This document shows positions 9,479-18,707 of a stretch of DNA of 45,000 bases, piece after piece. This DNA is from Mesostigma viride (lineage: Eukaryota; Streptophyta; Mesostigmatophyceae; Mesostigmatales; Mesostigmataceae). The notes beneath the pieces were generated by a model. That model was not told the DNA's origin and did no database searches. It saw nothing but the letters and a program-made list of their open reading frames with translations. Position numbers and translations under genes: made by a program. Position 1 is the stretch's first letter; every line of letters begins with the position of its first letter. The DNA is taken from positions 2,501-47,500 of the forward strand of contig RPFO01000079.1 in assembly GCA_009746045.1 (NCBI GenBank), read 5' to 3'.

Positions 9479-11938
9479 TTGGGGATTGCGTCATACTATC
9501 GACGCTTCATCCCCCGGTTTGCCACGATCGCGTCGCCCATCAACGCTCTCCTCAAGAAGGGCGTATCCTTCGTCTGGTCGGCACAGTGCCAGCAGGCCTT
9601 TGAGGCCCTCAAGGCCAGTTTGACCGCGGCACCCGTGCTCGTGCTCCCAGACCCGTCCCTTCCTTTTGTGGTTGCGACGGATGCGAGCAAGGTGGCTATC
9701 GGCGGGGTCCTCTTGCAGGACCAAGGCAAGGGCTTGCAACCGGTTGAGTACATCTCCCGCACAATGATCCCCGCCGAGCGGAACTATCCGGTCCACCAGC
9801 AAGAGCTGTTGGCTGTGGTCTACTGTTGCCACACATGGCGCCACCACCTGTTGGGCGCGCAGTTTGATGTTGCAGTCAGCGAGACAGGGGACCTCGACCC
9901 CGCCCGTTTGATTATTCACACCGACCATAGGCCCCTGACCCACCTCTTGACGCAGCCAAATCTGACGCCCCGTCAGGCCAGGTGGATGGAGTACCTTTCC
10001 CAGTTTGCCCCTTTTAAGATCCAGTATGTGAAGGGTGCGGACAACGTGGTGCCCGACGCCCTCTCCCGTCGTGCTGACTACTGGTTCTATGAGGACATGG
10101 GGGTGCTCCATACCACCTGTGAGGAGGCGCCTGGCGCCCCGCTCTACGATGACCTCCCACGGTCGCCGCGGGCGCGCCACCTGTTTCACATGAGTCATAC
10201 CACTCCGGATGCCTTGTCGCCCCCCGATGGCGACGACGACCAGCGCGTGGACGCGCGGTCCCCCGGGGAAGGGGAGGGGTCCCACACACGGGTTCCCCTT
10301 GGCGCTGTGGCTCAGGCTATTTTTCATCTGGAACCTCTTGGATCCCCGGTGGTCGTGTCTGAGTACCTACACTCGGCGCTGGACCAACCGGAGGAGGAGG
10401 ACGAGGCCGATGCGTATACGGTCACTTCCCCCCTGGAGATGCTGATCAGCCGCTTCACGGTTACCGAGCCGGCCGCCTTGGAGGTGATCAAGTCACACCC
10501 CAAGATGATGGGTAGGCTCCCGTGCAAGTTCCAAGAGGGTCGCCTATACGTCATGGTGCGCCCGGACACGTGGCGCCTCTACATACCCGAGCTCTGTCGA
10601 GCAGCCTTGCTCCACGAGCTCCACGACTCCCTAGTCGGCGGTCACCAGGGCATTGGGCGACTGCTACCAAGGGCACGTCGTCACTTCTACTGGCCTGGCA
10701 TGAAGGACTACATTGCGGCCTATATACGCGAATGCCCGTCGTGCCAGATAGCCAAGTCCCAGAACACGGGTACTCAGGCTGTCCCAAAGACGCTACCTGA
10801 TCCCCTGGGTCCCTGGGACTCGATCCAGATGGATTTCGTCGGCCCCTTTAAGAAGACCAAGAACGGCAACAGCAAGATCTTGGTGTTCGTGGACCGACTC
10901 ACGCGCATGTGTCACCTGGCCCCCTGTCCGGCTGACCTCACGGCCGAGGGGTGTGCCAAACTGTACCTCAACCACGTCTTCCGGTTCCACGGGCTCAGCC
11001 GCCAGTTCATCTCGGACCGGGACACGCTCTTCACCGCCCGGTTCTGGCAGGAGTTCTTCGACTGCCTGGGAACCAAGGTGTCGCTAGGGACGGCTTATCA
11101 CAGCTCGTCCTCCCATCTGGTGGAGCGACTCAACCGCACGGTACAGGAAACCATGCGCCATTACACCGACGAGGTGGGCAGCAACTGGGAGGAGTTGCTG
11201 TGCTTGGTGGAGTTCTCCTTGAACAACGCACCACAGGCAGCCCATGGCCTAACCCCGTTCTTTCTCAACACGGGAAGGCATCCGCTGACGCCGACCGACT
11301 TGCTGACGAGTCCGGCGCTGGCGGAACCGGAGGTGCTGCGCACTACTCTGGCGGGCGTGAGCAGCCTGCTGGAAAAGATGCGCCAAGCTCACAACAGTGC
11401 GGTTAAAGGGTACCGGGCCGCTGCCGAGCGCAACATGGCTCGCGTGGAAGGCAAGCGGGACTCTAGAGCACCGGACATCGAGGTCGGGGACTGGGTCCTG
11501 GTAGAGGGACCCCAGCTCGGTCGATTCTCCCAGAAGGTGGAAGGGGAGCTCAAAACGAAGCTCCGGCCCATGTACCTGGGGCCCCACCAAGTGCTGGAGA
11601 AATGGGATGATGTCATGTTCAAGGTGGACGTGCCCATCTCATGGGGCACCGCGACAACCTTCCACCGCGACCAGCTCAAGCTGTACCACCAGAACTCGAT
11701 CCAGGGTAGACTCAATCCCCCGGCTCCGGTGGAATACGACCCGGAGACAGGGGAACAGGAGGACGAGGTCGAGGAGATTGTCGCCCATCGCGATTTCGGG
11801 CGTGGTCGTCAACGCCAATATCGGATCCGGTGGAAGTTTACTAGATATGGGGCAGAGGCCTCTTGGCGGACGGAGAAGGAGCTCTCTGGCTGCAAGCGGT
11901 TGCTAGACGCGTACAAGAAGGCCCACAGGTTGCACTAG
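9479..11938 (+). CDS. Chromovirus A RNase H, integrase and chromodomain
   Basis: The frame opens with the RT/RNase H connection (GIASYYRRFIPRF), then RNase H (VVATDAS, DHRPLTHLL, PDALSRR). A polypurine-encoded linker is followed by integrase: an HHCC zinc region (LHDSLVGGHQG...CPSC), then catalytic Asp in IQMDFVGPF, Asp in ISDRDTLF and Glu in HLVERLNRT. A GPHQV block matches the GPY/F module. The last 60 residues form a chromodomain (EEIVAHRDF...QYRIRWKF...ASWRTEKEL), which in chromoviruses steers integration to marked chromatin. All catalytic residues are present. The 5' frame break separates it from the RT by one base. Confidence 0.93.
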   Translation: MGIASYYRRFIPRFATIASPINALLKKGVSFVWSAQCQQAFEALKASLTAAPVLVLPDPSLPFVVATDASKVAIGGVLLQDQGKGLQPVEYISRTMIPAERNYPVHQQELLAVVYCCHTWRHHLLGAQFDVAVSETGDLDPARLIIHTDHRPLTHLLTQPNLTPRQARWMEYLSQFAPFKIQYVKGADNVVPDALSRRADYWFYEDMGVLHTTCEEAPGAPLYDDLPRSPRARHLFHMSHTTPDALSPPDGDDDQRVDARSPGEGEGSHTRVPLGAVAQAIFHLEPLGSPVVVSEYLHSALDQPEEEDEADAYTVTSPLEMLISRFTVTEPAALEVIKSHPKMMGRLPCKFQEGRLYVMVRPDTWRLYIPELCRAALLHELHDSLVGGHQGIGRLLPRARRHFYWPGMKDYIAAYIRECPSCQIAKSQNTGTQAVPKTLPDPLGPWDSIQMDFVGPFKKTKNGNSKILVFVDRLTRMCHLAPCPADLTAEGCAKLYLNHVFRFHGLSRQFISDRDTLFTARFWQEFFDCLGTKVSLGTAYHSSSSHLVERLNRTVQETMRHYTDEVGSNWEELLCLVEFSLNNAPQAAHGLTPFFLNTGRHPLTPTDLLTSPALAEPEVLRTTLAGVSSLLEKMRQAHNSAVKGYRAAAERNMARVEGKRDSRAPDIEVGDWVLVEGPQLGRFSQKVEGELKTKLRPMYLGPHQVLEKWDDVMFKVDVPISWGTATTFHRDQLKLYHQNSIQGRLNPPAPVEYDPETGEQEDEVEEIVAHRDFGRGRQRQYRIRWKFTRYGAEASWRTEKELSGCKRLLDAYKKAHRLH

Positions 11939-11985
11939 AGGTATGTACATACACATAGAGGTATGTACATACCACAGGTACACCG
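11939..11985. repeat. Twin 12-bp palindromes after pol
   Basis: AGGTATGTACATAC occurs twice within 35 bases just after the pol stop; GTATGTACATAC is a perfect palindrome. It sits between pol and the extra ORF. Its role is unknown. Confidence 0.8.
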
Positions 11986-11998
11986 TACACTAGTCGGT

Positions 11999-12103
11999 AT
12001 GACACCGGTACTCACAGGTGTTGCCTTGCTGCTCGTGGTCATTCCTTGTACAACAGGCGTACTCCCCGGAGGAGACTCGCTTCAGCCCCCGCCCCATAGG
12101 TAG
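11999..12103 (+). CDS. 34-codon ORF with a signal-peptide-like hydrophobic stretch
   Basis: ATG at 11999 opens a 34-residue frame whose core (GVALLLVVIP) resembles a secretion signal and whose stop is at 12101-12103. It overlaps the start of the extra ORF in another frame. A one-base frame change would join this segment to that ORF. It may be chance: the matching place in chromovirus B shows no comparable hydrophobic start. Confidence 0.25.
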   Translation: MTPVLTGVALLLVVIPCTTGVLPGGDSLQPPPHR

Positions 12104-12722
12104 TGACTCCAGCAGTCCTTTGGTGCGGTTCACACCCCCAGCCTCCCCGGAGGAGCCTCCGGGGTTCGCACCGCCTGCCAGTTGTGGCAAGAGACGACGG
12201 TCGGAAGACATGAAGGAGCAGGGGTCGGATATAGCTGCGACCGCCAACGAGAACAACCGTGAGACCTTTAATCCGCGGACGTTTCTGCCCGACTACGGCC
12301 AGGAGGGCGTGTTCTTGGCGCGTCGACGGCGCAGGCACGGCAAGGCCGATCAAGACTACCTGGCCTCCTCGGTTCTGGAGTGGCCCGACGATCGACACGA
12401 GAAGTTCCGCGAATCCGTGCAAAGGCACTGCGGGTTCAAAGTCGAGACCCGGACGGCGATTCGAGGGAATGTGGCGGTAGGGACAGCTTGGGAGGACCAC
12501 GCACCCAGCTGTGCCTGCAACCGTTGCGTGACTACGGTGTCGGCCCTCATGGCCTACCCCCGCCTCATGTTCTTGCTCGTCGCACCGGCACGACGTCAGA
12601 TCCTGCAGCGGGCCTACCGGGGCTTGCCGCCAGATGGGGCCTTGCGGGGCCCGTTCTGCACCGCAGCAGGCCAGTACTCCCTCCGGCCCTTCGTTCGTGC
12701 AGTCAACACGGACGGATACTGA
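12018..12722 (+). CDS. Chromovirus A extra ORF, N-terminal part
   Basis: This lies between pol and the 3' LTR, the place where envelope or other additional ORFs occur in some retrotransposons. No known domain was recognised. It has a proline/serine-rich start, a basic KRRR segment, and a region with CACNRC followed by PRLMFLLVAPARRQILQ. The corresponding region of chromovirus B reads PRVFSYLSTPVGRSCLR after a C-x-x-x-C pair, with similar spacing, which indicates a conserved protein rather than random open frame. No clear transmembrane segment or fusion peptide was seen, so an envelope role is not supported. The frame shifts near 12720 into the next segment. Confidence 0.55.
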   Translation: MLPCCSWSFLVQQAYSPEETRFSPRPIGSDSSSPLVRFTPPASPEEPPGFAPPASCGKRRRSEDMKEQGSDIAATANENNRETFNPRTFLPDYGQEGVFLARRRRRHGKADQDYLASSVLEWPDDRHEKFRESVQRHCGFKVETRTAIRGNVAVGTAWEDHAPSCACNRCVTTVSALMAYPRLMFLLVAPARRQILQRAYRGLPPDGALRGPFCTAAGQYSLRPFVRAVNTDGY

Positions 12723-13620
12723 CGTCGCTCACCCAGCGGGTCGCGGCCAGATGCCGGAAGTCCAGGCGCTTGCGCTAGCGATTCCGGGCCCGCCGCCCCT
12801 CCCCCATGATGTGCCATGGTCATTGGAGGCCTATCTCCGACCGATACCCGGCCGCACAGTTGCCCACGGGGGCAGATGTCCTCGTATGGAAATATTGGGG
12901 GTGGATTGGAGTGCGGACGCGCCGGTCCAACCCCGATCACCACAGGAGTATGCGGACTATGACCTGGTGTTCTCGGCGGGACCGTGGTGCTACAAGGACC
13001 GGGGCGCCTATCTGGAGCTGCTGCGCGTACGTCTGTACCCGAGGATTCCCCTCCGACGTCCACGACCATTCGTCCCTGGGGAAAATCTCCCCTTCACGGT
13101 TGGGAGGGTGACGCGCTATGCGCCCGAGGGGGACAACTGGACCTACCGGGTGGCGGGCGAAACCCGTTTGGTGGGGCCTCCGAAGCTGGCCCCGGACGCG
13201 CCAGCGTTCCTGCACGCGACGGCTCCTGACTTCCTGGACATGAGCGTGGACGAGAACACTTGGATTGATTGGAGCCTAGCGTCTGAGGTGATGATGGGTA
13301 TGGGAGAGGCTTACATTCGGGACCACCGTTGCGGGGTGGTGGACAAGGGTGCGAAGACCCTCCTCTTCACGATTCCGGAGTACCTGGCGGCCTTCTTGGC
13401 CATGTGGCCTCTCGGCTCGTGGACCCGCCTCTCTCTTTTGGGGCGGCGCGATGCAGGCAGACCGGAGCAGTGGGCGTTCGAGGAGGAGCTCTTGGCGTAC
13501 CCTGGGACCCGTGGTCCACAGGCCACAGAGATTGGAGAGCGGGCATACCAGCGGGCCTGCCAACAACGAAATGAGAAGGCCCCGGATCCCGCGAATCGCC
13601 GGCGAAACCACGGCCGCTGA
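12723..13620 (+). CDS. Chromovirus A extra ORF, C-terminal part
   Basis: The frame is open from 12634 and protein-like after about 12720, ending at 13618-13620. Features include DYDLVFSAGPW, a central DNWTYRVAGE, WIDWSLASEV and a hydrophobic TIPEYLAAFLAMWP stretch. The DYDLV and PEYLAAF blocks have weak counterparts (PFDMV and EPFLRLF) in the same order in chromovirus B. Function unknown. It could be the second half of one protein with 12018-12722, broken by one frame change, or a separate ORF. Confidence 0.5.
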
Positions 13621-13885
13621 CCAAGAAGGTCGGAAGTGTGGTTGGAAGAATTCCACTATTTGACTACGTCAAAACTTGTCCTTGTGTGGCAAGTTCTGGG
13701 GGAATTGGTTTTACTAGTCTGATGGGTGAACATGGGCTGGGACATAGTACCCCTATGGTCAACCTGAATTTTTGCCCTGCGAGGCAAGTAGAGTAACCAT
13801 GTGTGGTTAGTAACATGTTTGTTGTGTGCTTTCTCCCTTTAGTTGCTGGGCCTTATCTACATGACGGTAGGGACTACCGTCCCCC
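13621..13885. other. 3' untranslated region of chromovirus A
   Basis: No coding sequence seen between the extra ORF and the polypurine tract. Confidence 0.6.
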
Positions 13886-13900
13886 GGGGAGGGGGAGGAG
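13886..13900 (+). promoter_or_regulatory. Polypurine tract of chromovirus A
   Basis: GGGGAGGGGGAGGAG abuts the 3' LTR and would prime plus-strand synthesis. Confidence 0.9.
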
Positions 13901-14089
13901 TGTTGCGAACCCGACCCTTTGGAACGGGCGCAACAATGGAATAAATTATGTATTTTGGCTTGTTCAGTCATAGTCCGTAGGACTTTGGGATTCATTTCGG
14001 GACTTAATTTGGGAACTGTCCCTTGGTCAGGATTTTTGTATGGAACTATGATAGTTTGTGTGATTCGGACCGGTTATTTTGGGCCTAGG
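13901..14089 (+). repeat. 3' LTR of chromovirus A, left part
   Basis: Matches 6622-6808 of the 5' LTR and is interrupted after CTAGG by the copia-type element. The rest is at 24908-25409. Confidence 0.95.
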
Positions 14090-14562
14090 AGTTAGTCTCC
14101 ATGCTTTGCTGTAGACTAAGTCTCAAAGGCATTGTGAATACAACGTATGAATAAGCCTTGTAAACCCACGTTGGTATGTGAATATAAATACCACGTGGGC
14201 TATGCAGATAGGGATGCTAGTCGAGTCGCATACGTTTCCCTAGATAGGTACTTTGGGTACTGAGGTACGTGACAGATGTCAGTACCCAGTATACGTAGTG
14301 TCCTGTCATTGGACGGTACTAGAGTATCCTAGATAGGGACCGTACTGCAGCGTGCATTGATTTGTGATCGCACGATGCAGTGACTAGGCAGCTACCTGTC
14401 ATCGTGCGGCCTCGGGCCAACGGTCTGCACCCAACGGTCACTGGCGGCGCAGCCGGTGAGAGGAACGTTGATAAAGGGTAAACCTATTTTCTAATGAACC
14501 AAGCAATTCATTGCTCCAAGCTTTCAGTGTTCTCAAGCAATATATCCCACCGCATTCTAACT
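14090..14562 (+). repeat. 5' LTR of the copia-type element (473 bp)
   Basis: Begins AGTTAG and ends CTAACT, a 6-bp inverted repeat. It reads identically to 24430-24902. No TGG-type primer site follows; the next bases are TGAATTTTATTTGC. Confidence 0.95.
14183..14190 (+). promoter_or_regulatory. TATA-like box in the copia LTR
   Basis: TATAAATA sits between the arms of an inverted repeat (CCACGTTGGTAT ... ATACCACGTGG). The same box is at 24523-24530 in the 3' LTR. A likely promoter core, not proven. Confidence 0.5.
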
Positions 14563-14580
14563 TGAATTTTATTTGCTACC

Positions 14581-15813
14581 ATGGCTATCACGAACAAGAA
14601 TGTCGCTAAGAAGCTTACCTACAACGAGGATGATGATGGGCAGGATCGGCGGATGCCCAGAGACAACAACAAGAAGCCGGCTGGCGATGCGGCCATTTCC
14701 AAGAAAAAGAAAAAGAACAAAAAGACTCACAATGGTTGCCAGGACGAGGGGACGGCGGCTGCAAAGCCGACCGACCTACCCCCCTCCCCTGCGAGGCCGG
14801 AGGCCGAGACGGCTCCCCCCGGGGAGACCGGCTTACCCTCGACTCCGGCGGCCGCCCCAGCCGCAACCACGGCTGGCGCGGCCATGGCTGCGGAGACCTC
14901 GGTGGTAAACCCCACTGAGGCTCCACAGTCCGGCCCCACGTTGCCATCTCTTCGGGAGCGTATGCCCCGTCAGACGGCCTCGGTGGCACCGGACGGGACG
15001 ATTACCTTTCGTCCCGCCACATCAAACCTTAATGTCCCTTTCGCCCAGGGACATAACCACATTGAGCTAACGTTTGGGCGACCCTCTGCGTCCCTTCTTC
15101 GCAAGAAGAAGGACATGGAGAGTATTAAACTCGCACGGGTGGTGCGAAAACCTGTGGAACCCATCGCCGGACAACCAATGTCCGACGATGAGGTATCCGA
15201 CACTGCCAGTCTCCCCGATGGGGAGACTGAGATCAATCTTACCCCAGCGCTCCTGGCGGTCGAGCAGGCCGCGCTGGTGGCAAATGAAGAACGCCGAGCG
15301 CGGCAGCGGGACCGAGAGGTCCGCCGAGAGGCGGCTTTTCGGCTCGCCGCTAAGCGGCAAGAATATGAAGAGGAAGCCGCCCGTCGCCTGGCTACCCACC
15401 AGGCGATGGCGGACGCGTACCGCGAGGCCACCCAGCGGTTACGTGACCTCTTAAAAAATGCTGACTATCCCATGGACTATGCGGACAGTCAAGACCTGGC
15501 CGAGCTTGCTCGGTCAGCACACTTTAAAACCATGTCCTCCATCACCCAAGCCAGGGTCACGGAGGCCATCTTGGCCAAACATGGGGTGGTAGCTGAAGAA
15601 GCCCCCCCGCTGGAAACCACCAGCAAGAAACCCTCTCCCCCCCAACCCCTGCAGTACAAGGAGGGACTGCTGGCCCTGGGTGCGAGGAAGGGCAAAGAGG
15701 CGGACTGTCCAGTCCGGCCTGCTATGATCATGGGAGACCACTCCCTGACATACCCGAGGATGAAGCTGCCTTTCAGGCAGCCCTCCGGGAGCATGAGGTA
15801 CGCAAGGAGATGA
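14581..15813 (+). CDS. Copia-type element Gag, N-terminal part
   Basis: ATG at 14581 lies 18 bases after the LTR in a good context (GCTACCATGG). The product starts with a Lys/Asp-rich stretch, passes an Ala/Pro-rich linker and then a long charged, probably coiled-coil segment rich in Arg and Glu. No established domain was recognised. The frame ends at 15813, but from about 15720 the sequence is protein-like in the -1 frame (segment starting DIPEDEAAF, then charged helix). A proline-rich run follows, and near 15930-16040 the reading returns to the original frame. The two opposite breaks, at least one near C/G homopolymers, suggest indels, real or technical. Confidence 0.6.
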   Translation: MAITNKNVAKKLTYNEDDDGQDRRMPRDNNKKPAGDAAISKKKKKNKKTHNGCQDEGTAAAKPTDLPPSPARPEAETAPPGETGLPSTPAAAPAATTAGAAMAAETSVVNPTEAPQSGPTLPSLRERMPRQTASVAPDGTITFRPATSNLNVPFAQGHNHIELTFGRPSASLLRKKKDMESIKLARVVRKPVEPIAGQPMSDDEVSDTASLPDGETEINLTPALLAVEQAALVANEERRARQRDREVRREAAFRLAAKRQEYEEEAARRLATHQAMADAYREATQRLRDLLKNADYPMDYADSQDLAELARSAHFKTMSSITQARVTEAILAKHGVVAEEAPPLETTSKKPSPPQPLQYKEGLLALGARKGKEADCPVRPAMIMGDHSLTYPRMKLPFRQPSGSMRYARR

Positions 15814-16076
15814 AGCGTCTCATGCGGGAGGAGGCCAGGAGGAGAGCAGAGGCAGACACCCCTGCCCGCCCCTCCACCGATGGGGCTGGACCCAGTGGGG
15901 TTACCCGGACACCCCCGGGCTCCCCCAGGGCCACCATGACCCCCCCTCCCCCTCCCCCACCACCCCAGGTTCGCCCTGTGGGTTGGGGCCCCCTCCCAAC
16001 CAGGGGGGTGGCCAGGACCCCAGGAGGCCCTGGGGGGAGGTGCAGAGGTGCCACAGGCACCCAACAGGCCTGCTGA
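15720..16076 (+). CDS. Copia-type Gag, middle segment in a shifted frame
   Basis: Continues the charged helix (KEMKRLMREEARRRAEAD) and then a Pro/Gly-rich linker with a run of eight prolines, ending at 16076. It bridges the first and third Gag segments, each joined by a one-base frame change. Confidence 0.45.
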   Translation, partial: CYDHGRPLPDIPEDEAAFQAALREHEVRKEMKRLMREEARRRAEADTPARPSTDGAGPSGVTRTPPGSPRATMTPPPPPPPPQVRPVGWGPLPTRGVARTPGGPGGRCRGATGTQQAC

Positions 16077-16940
16077 GGCCCCCCCAAGGAGCGGGGATGT
16101 CCTGGAACAGCTCGCCATTCTCCAGGCCCAGCTGGCCTCGTTGCAAGATCAGCAGTTAACAGCTAACCAGCTGCAAACTGTCGAGGGCCTGCGCGCCCTG
16201 ATGTCGCGGTATGAGCGGGGGACCATCAACCTGGACCCCACCCGCCTGCAACAAGCAACCGACGGCTTCTTGAGGGCCAACCCCCCTCTCACAGGTGTGT
16301 TTAACCCTCATAAAAAGGAATCCAAAATCAATATTGCTGGCTTGCCTGAGGGTCACACTGTTGAACAAGCTAAGCAATTTGTTTTTGCTTTGGAGTATGG
16401 GATGGAAGGTCTTAACCTTAGACATCAGTTTAAGGCTCTCAGGGCCTCCTCCACATTCCATCAATCATCTCCTGCAATCAGAGCATTGATTCAAACCTAT
16501 CAGGAACGTACCCTGACACCTGAAGCAGCCATTGAACAGTGGCCTACCTTTATCACTGATCTGAAACAGCTAGTGCTTACCAATAACCACATGGAAGCAG
16601 TAGAACGTTTCAACTGGCTTGCTGCATATAAGGTGAACAAGAATAACCTCTCTGGGGATGCAAAAACATACAGGGTAATGATTGAGAAAGACCTTGAGCT
16701 TCTCAAGCTCCAACCAAGGTATCTCATCCACACCTGGCTAACAAAAGCTAATTTGCAACCTTCTGTCCTGGCTACCCTGCTTACAGGCCTCAAGTCCCTC
16801 TGGGACAACTTCAGAGCTGCCATGCTCTATATCGAGGAGGCAGTGGACCCCCTGGGTACTGGCAACAACCAGGCCCAGGACCCCAAGGTCCAGGGTGTCC
16901 AAGGCCACAAACGCAAGGGGCAGGCCAGCCAGGGGGGGCA
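16048..16940 (+). CDS. Copia-type element Gag, capsid-like part
   Basis: After a short coiled-coil segment (LEQLAILQAQLASLQDQ), the product is a compact, mostly helical domain of about 220 residues containing TGVFNPHKKESKINIAGL and AIEQWPTFITDLKQL. Position and length fit a capsid. It is not close to the classical UBN2 Gag of plant copia elements. The frame stays open to 17208, but the true path appears to change to the -1 frame at the run of seven Gs (about 16932-16938), after which the zinc knuckle is encoded. Confidence 0.6.
16932..16938 (+). promoter_or_regulatory. Possible -1 ribosomal frameshift site (G GGG GGG)
   Basis: In the Gag frame the run reads CAG GGG GGG, the form of a slippery heptamer. 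A -1 slip here would enter the frame that carries the zinc knuckle and integrase. Both frames stay open for about 270 bases beyond it. A one-base indel in the run is the alternative. Confidence 0.4.
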
Positions 16941-17030
16941 CCCAAGACCCACAAGTCCTCCCACCAAGGGGGCAGTGGCTCTCAGGGGCGTGGCAACACG
17001 TGGCACCGTGTGCCCCTGCATGGCAACCCC

Positions 17031-17061
<31 letters not shown>

Positions 17062-18187
17062 GGTCCCAGCAGGGCAACAATAACAACAGGTCCCAACAGG
17101 GCCAAAACAACAACAACAACAGGTCCCAGCAGGGCCAGAACCGGTCCCAGCAGGGAAACAACAACAACAACAACAACAACCAGCCTGGCAACCCTGGGGG
17201 GTCCATAAGGTGCCTGAGGTGCTTCCAACGAGGGCACGCACGGCACAACTGCCCCAACAACGACTCCCTGGCCAACGGGGTGGATCTCTGCCCGGGCTGC
17301 TGGCACGCACGTCATCCCCTGGGGCCTCCAGGCAGCCGTTGCAACAGGCCTCGCTACCCAAATCAATGTGAGTTCACTCACCTTATGTACTCTGAGGATG
17401 ATGATCTCATTACCATTGGGGATGGCAACCAGGGCATAATTGATTTTGAGGCAGCAACCTTACTGTCCTCCCAACACCCTGTTCTGGAACCTTACATAAA
17501 AGCACTAACCCCTACTGTTGACAACTCCATAGATATCAAGGAGCTTGCTCATCAGCTGCACCTAGCCATGGGTCATGAAACAGTGGCTGAGGAACTGGCC
17601 AGACGGCTGGGGGGTAGTAGCATGGGAAAACAACTCAGGAATGCAGTAAAACTGGCTAGACAACACTGTCAAGAATGTCAGTTCAATAGCCCCAAACCTC
17701 AAAAATGGCATACTGCAACTCCTTCCACCAATAGGGGCATGATAGTGGGGGATGTGATGCACATCAACAAAGATGTCCAACCCTACCTGATCCTAAAAGA
17801 CTCATGGTCCAGGTTCACAGTAATGGAACCCCTACCTGGCATGTCTGCAGGGCAGCTACGTGTTGCACTCATGATTGCTTTACCCAGATTCTACCCAGTT
17901 GACAGAATTTTGCTTGATCAACAATTTTCTTGTCTGACTGACCTGGAAGGGTGTGAAGCAATAGAGATTGCTGGGCTGGAAGATCATGAGGGTCAGGGGG
18001 TCATTGAAAGAACCATCAGATCTGTCAAAACCCTACTAGCCAAAAATCCTTCCAAGGATGCTACTTCAGGGGTCTATTGTGACAGGGCACTCTGGTGTCA
18101 TGAAATGTGCACAACCCTAAATATGAGACCTGTCTTGCATGCCACGTGGGGTGAAGTAATCCCAGCAGGCCTGCAGGCAGGTGTATA
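16939..18187 (+). CDS. Copia-type element nucleocapsid and integrase, interrupted
   Basis: Open from 17010 by ATG and upstream in the same frame to the G7 run. An Asn-rich tract with RSQQGQ repeats is followed by a zinc knuckle CLRCFQRGHARHNC (CX2CX4HX4C) and a second Cys/His cluster (CPGCWHARH). Integrase follows with HLAMGH and CQEC (HHCC), then the core: Asp in GDVMHINK, Asp in ILLDQQF and Glu in GVIERTIRSVK. The second motif departs from the DNGGEF of most copia elements. The coding sequence is cut at 18187 by the reverse LTR element and resumes through a 15-base scrap (20868-20882) and then at 21364. Confidence 0.82.
17026..17181 (+). repeat. Degenerate AAC microsatellite encoding an Asn-rich tract
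   Basis: Runs of AAC alternate with a unit encoding RSQQGQ. The same DNA in the other frame would encode poly-Thr. It lies between the capsid and the zinc knuckle. Confidence 0.9.
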
Positions 18188-18699
18188 TGTTAAAGGGCAT
18201 GGGGTTATTATTATGGGGACTTAAATTAATAATTTGTAGGTGGTGAATCATTGCCGACTTAAGCGTCAGGAGCCAGGAAAATTATTTATTACGTCCATTT
18301 GGTGTGGCTTTCCATGGCTACCTCAAGGTAGCGTGAACATTGGTAATTATGGTAGGTGAGTGGTGGCGGCGGCCCTGGTATGCGCATGGGCCGACAATGG
18401 GTCGATAACGACAGCTGGTATGTTGGAACATGGTGCATGCGCATGCATGACTCGGTACGGCATGGTATGACATGCACATGACACAATACTATAATCTGGT
18501 GAAGATAGTGACCAATGGTCCTAGTGCCATTGTACAACTTGGCACATAGTCATAGTGTCCGTTCACGTAGGACAAATCCCACTTAGGTACTACTATCCGA
18601 GCATATCTATTTGTTAATTAGGGCTCGAATACAACTGCCCGTATTATAGATTTCTGCACGGTCAGCATAATGGGCATATTCAAGACAGGATTCTTGACA
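18188..18699 (-). repeat. 3' LTR of the reverse LTR element (left copy)
   Basis: Matches 20351-20862. An 82-codon frame is repeated in both LTRs but shows no sign of being a gene. Confidence 0.95.
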
Positions 18700-18707
18700 C
18701 CCTCCTT
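18700..18707 (-). promoter_or_regulatory. Polypurine tract of the reverse LTR element
   Basis: CCCTCCTT on the plus strand (AAGGAGGG on the minus strand) abuts the LTR. Confidence 0.7.

Noticed and set aside
12018-13620. Envelope gene of an errantivirus-like element
   Set aside because: The position fits, but there is no clear transmembrane anchor, fusion peptide or furin-type site in the extra ORF.
16738-17381. Cys/Val-rich minus ORFs opposite the Asn tract
   Set aside because: They are the reverse reading of the AAC microsatellite.
18289-18537. 82-codon minus ORF found twice (also 20452-20700)
   Set aside because: It is duplicated only because it lies in the two LTRs; no domain or codon support.
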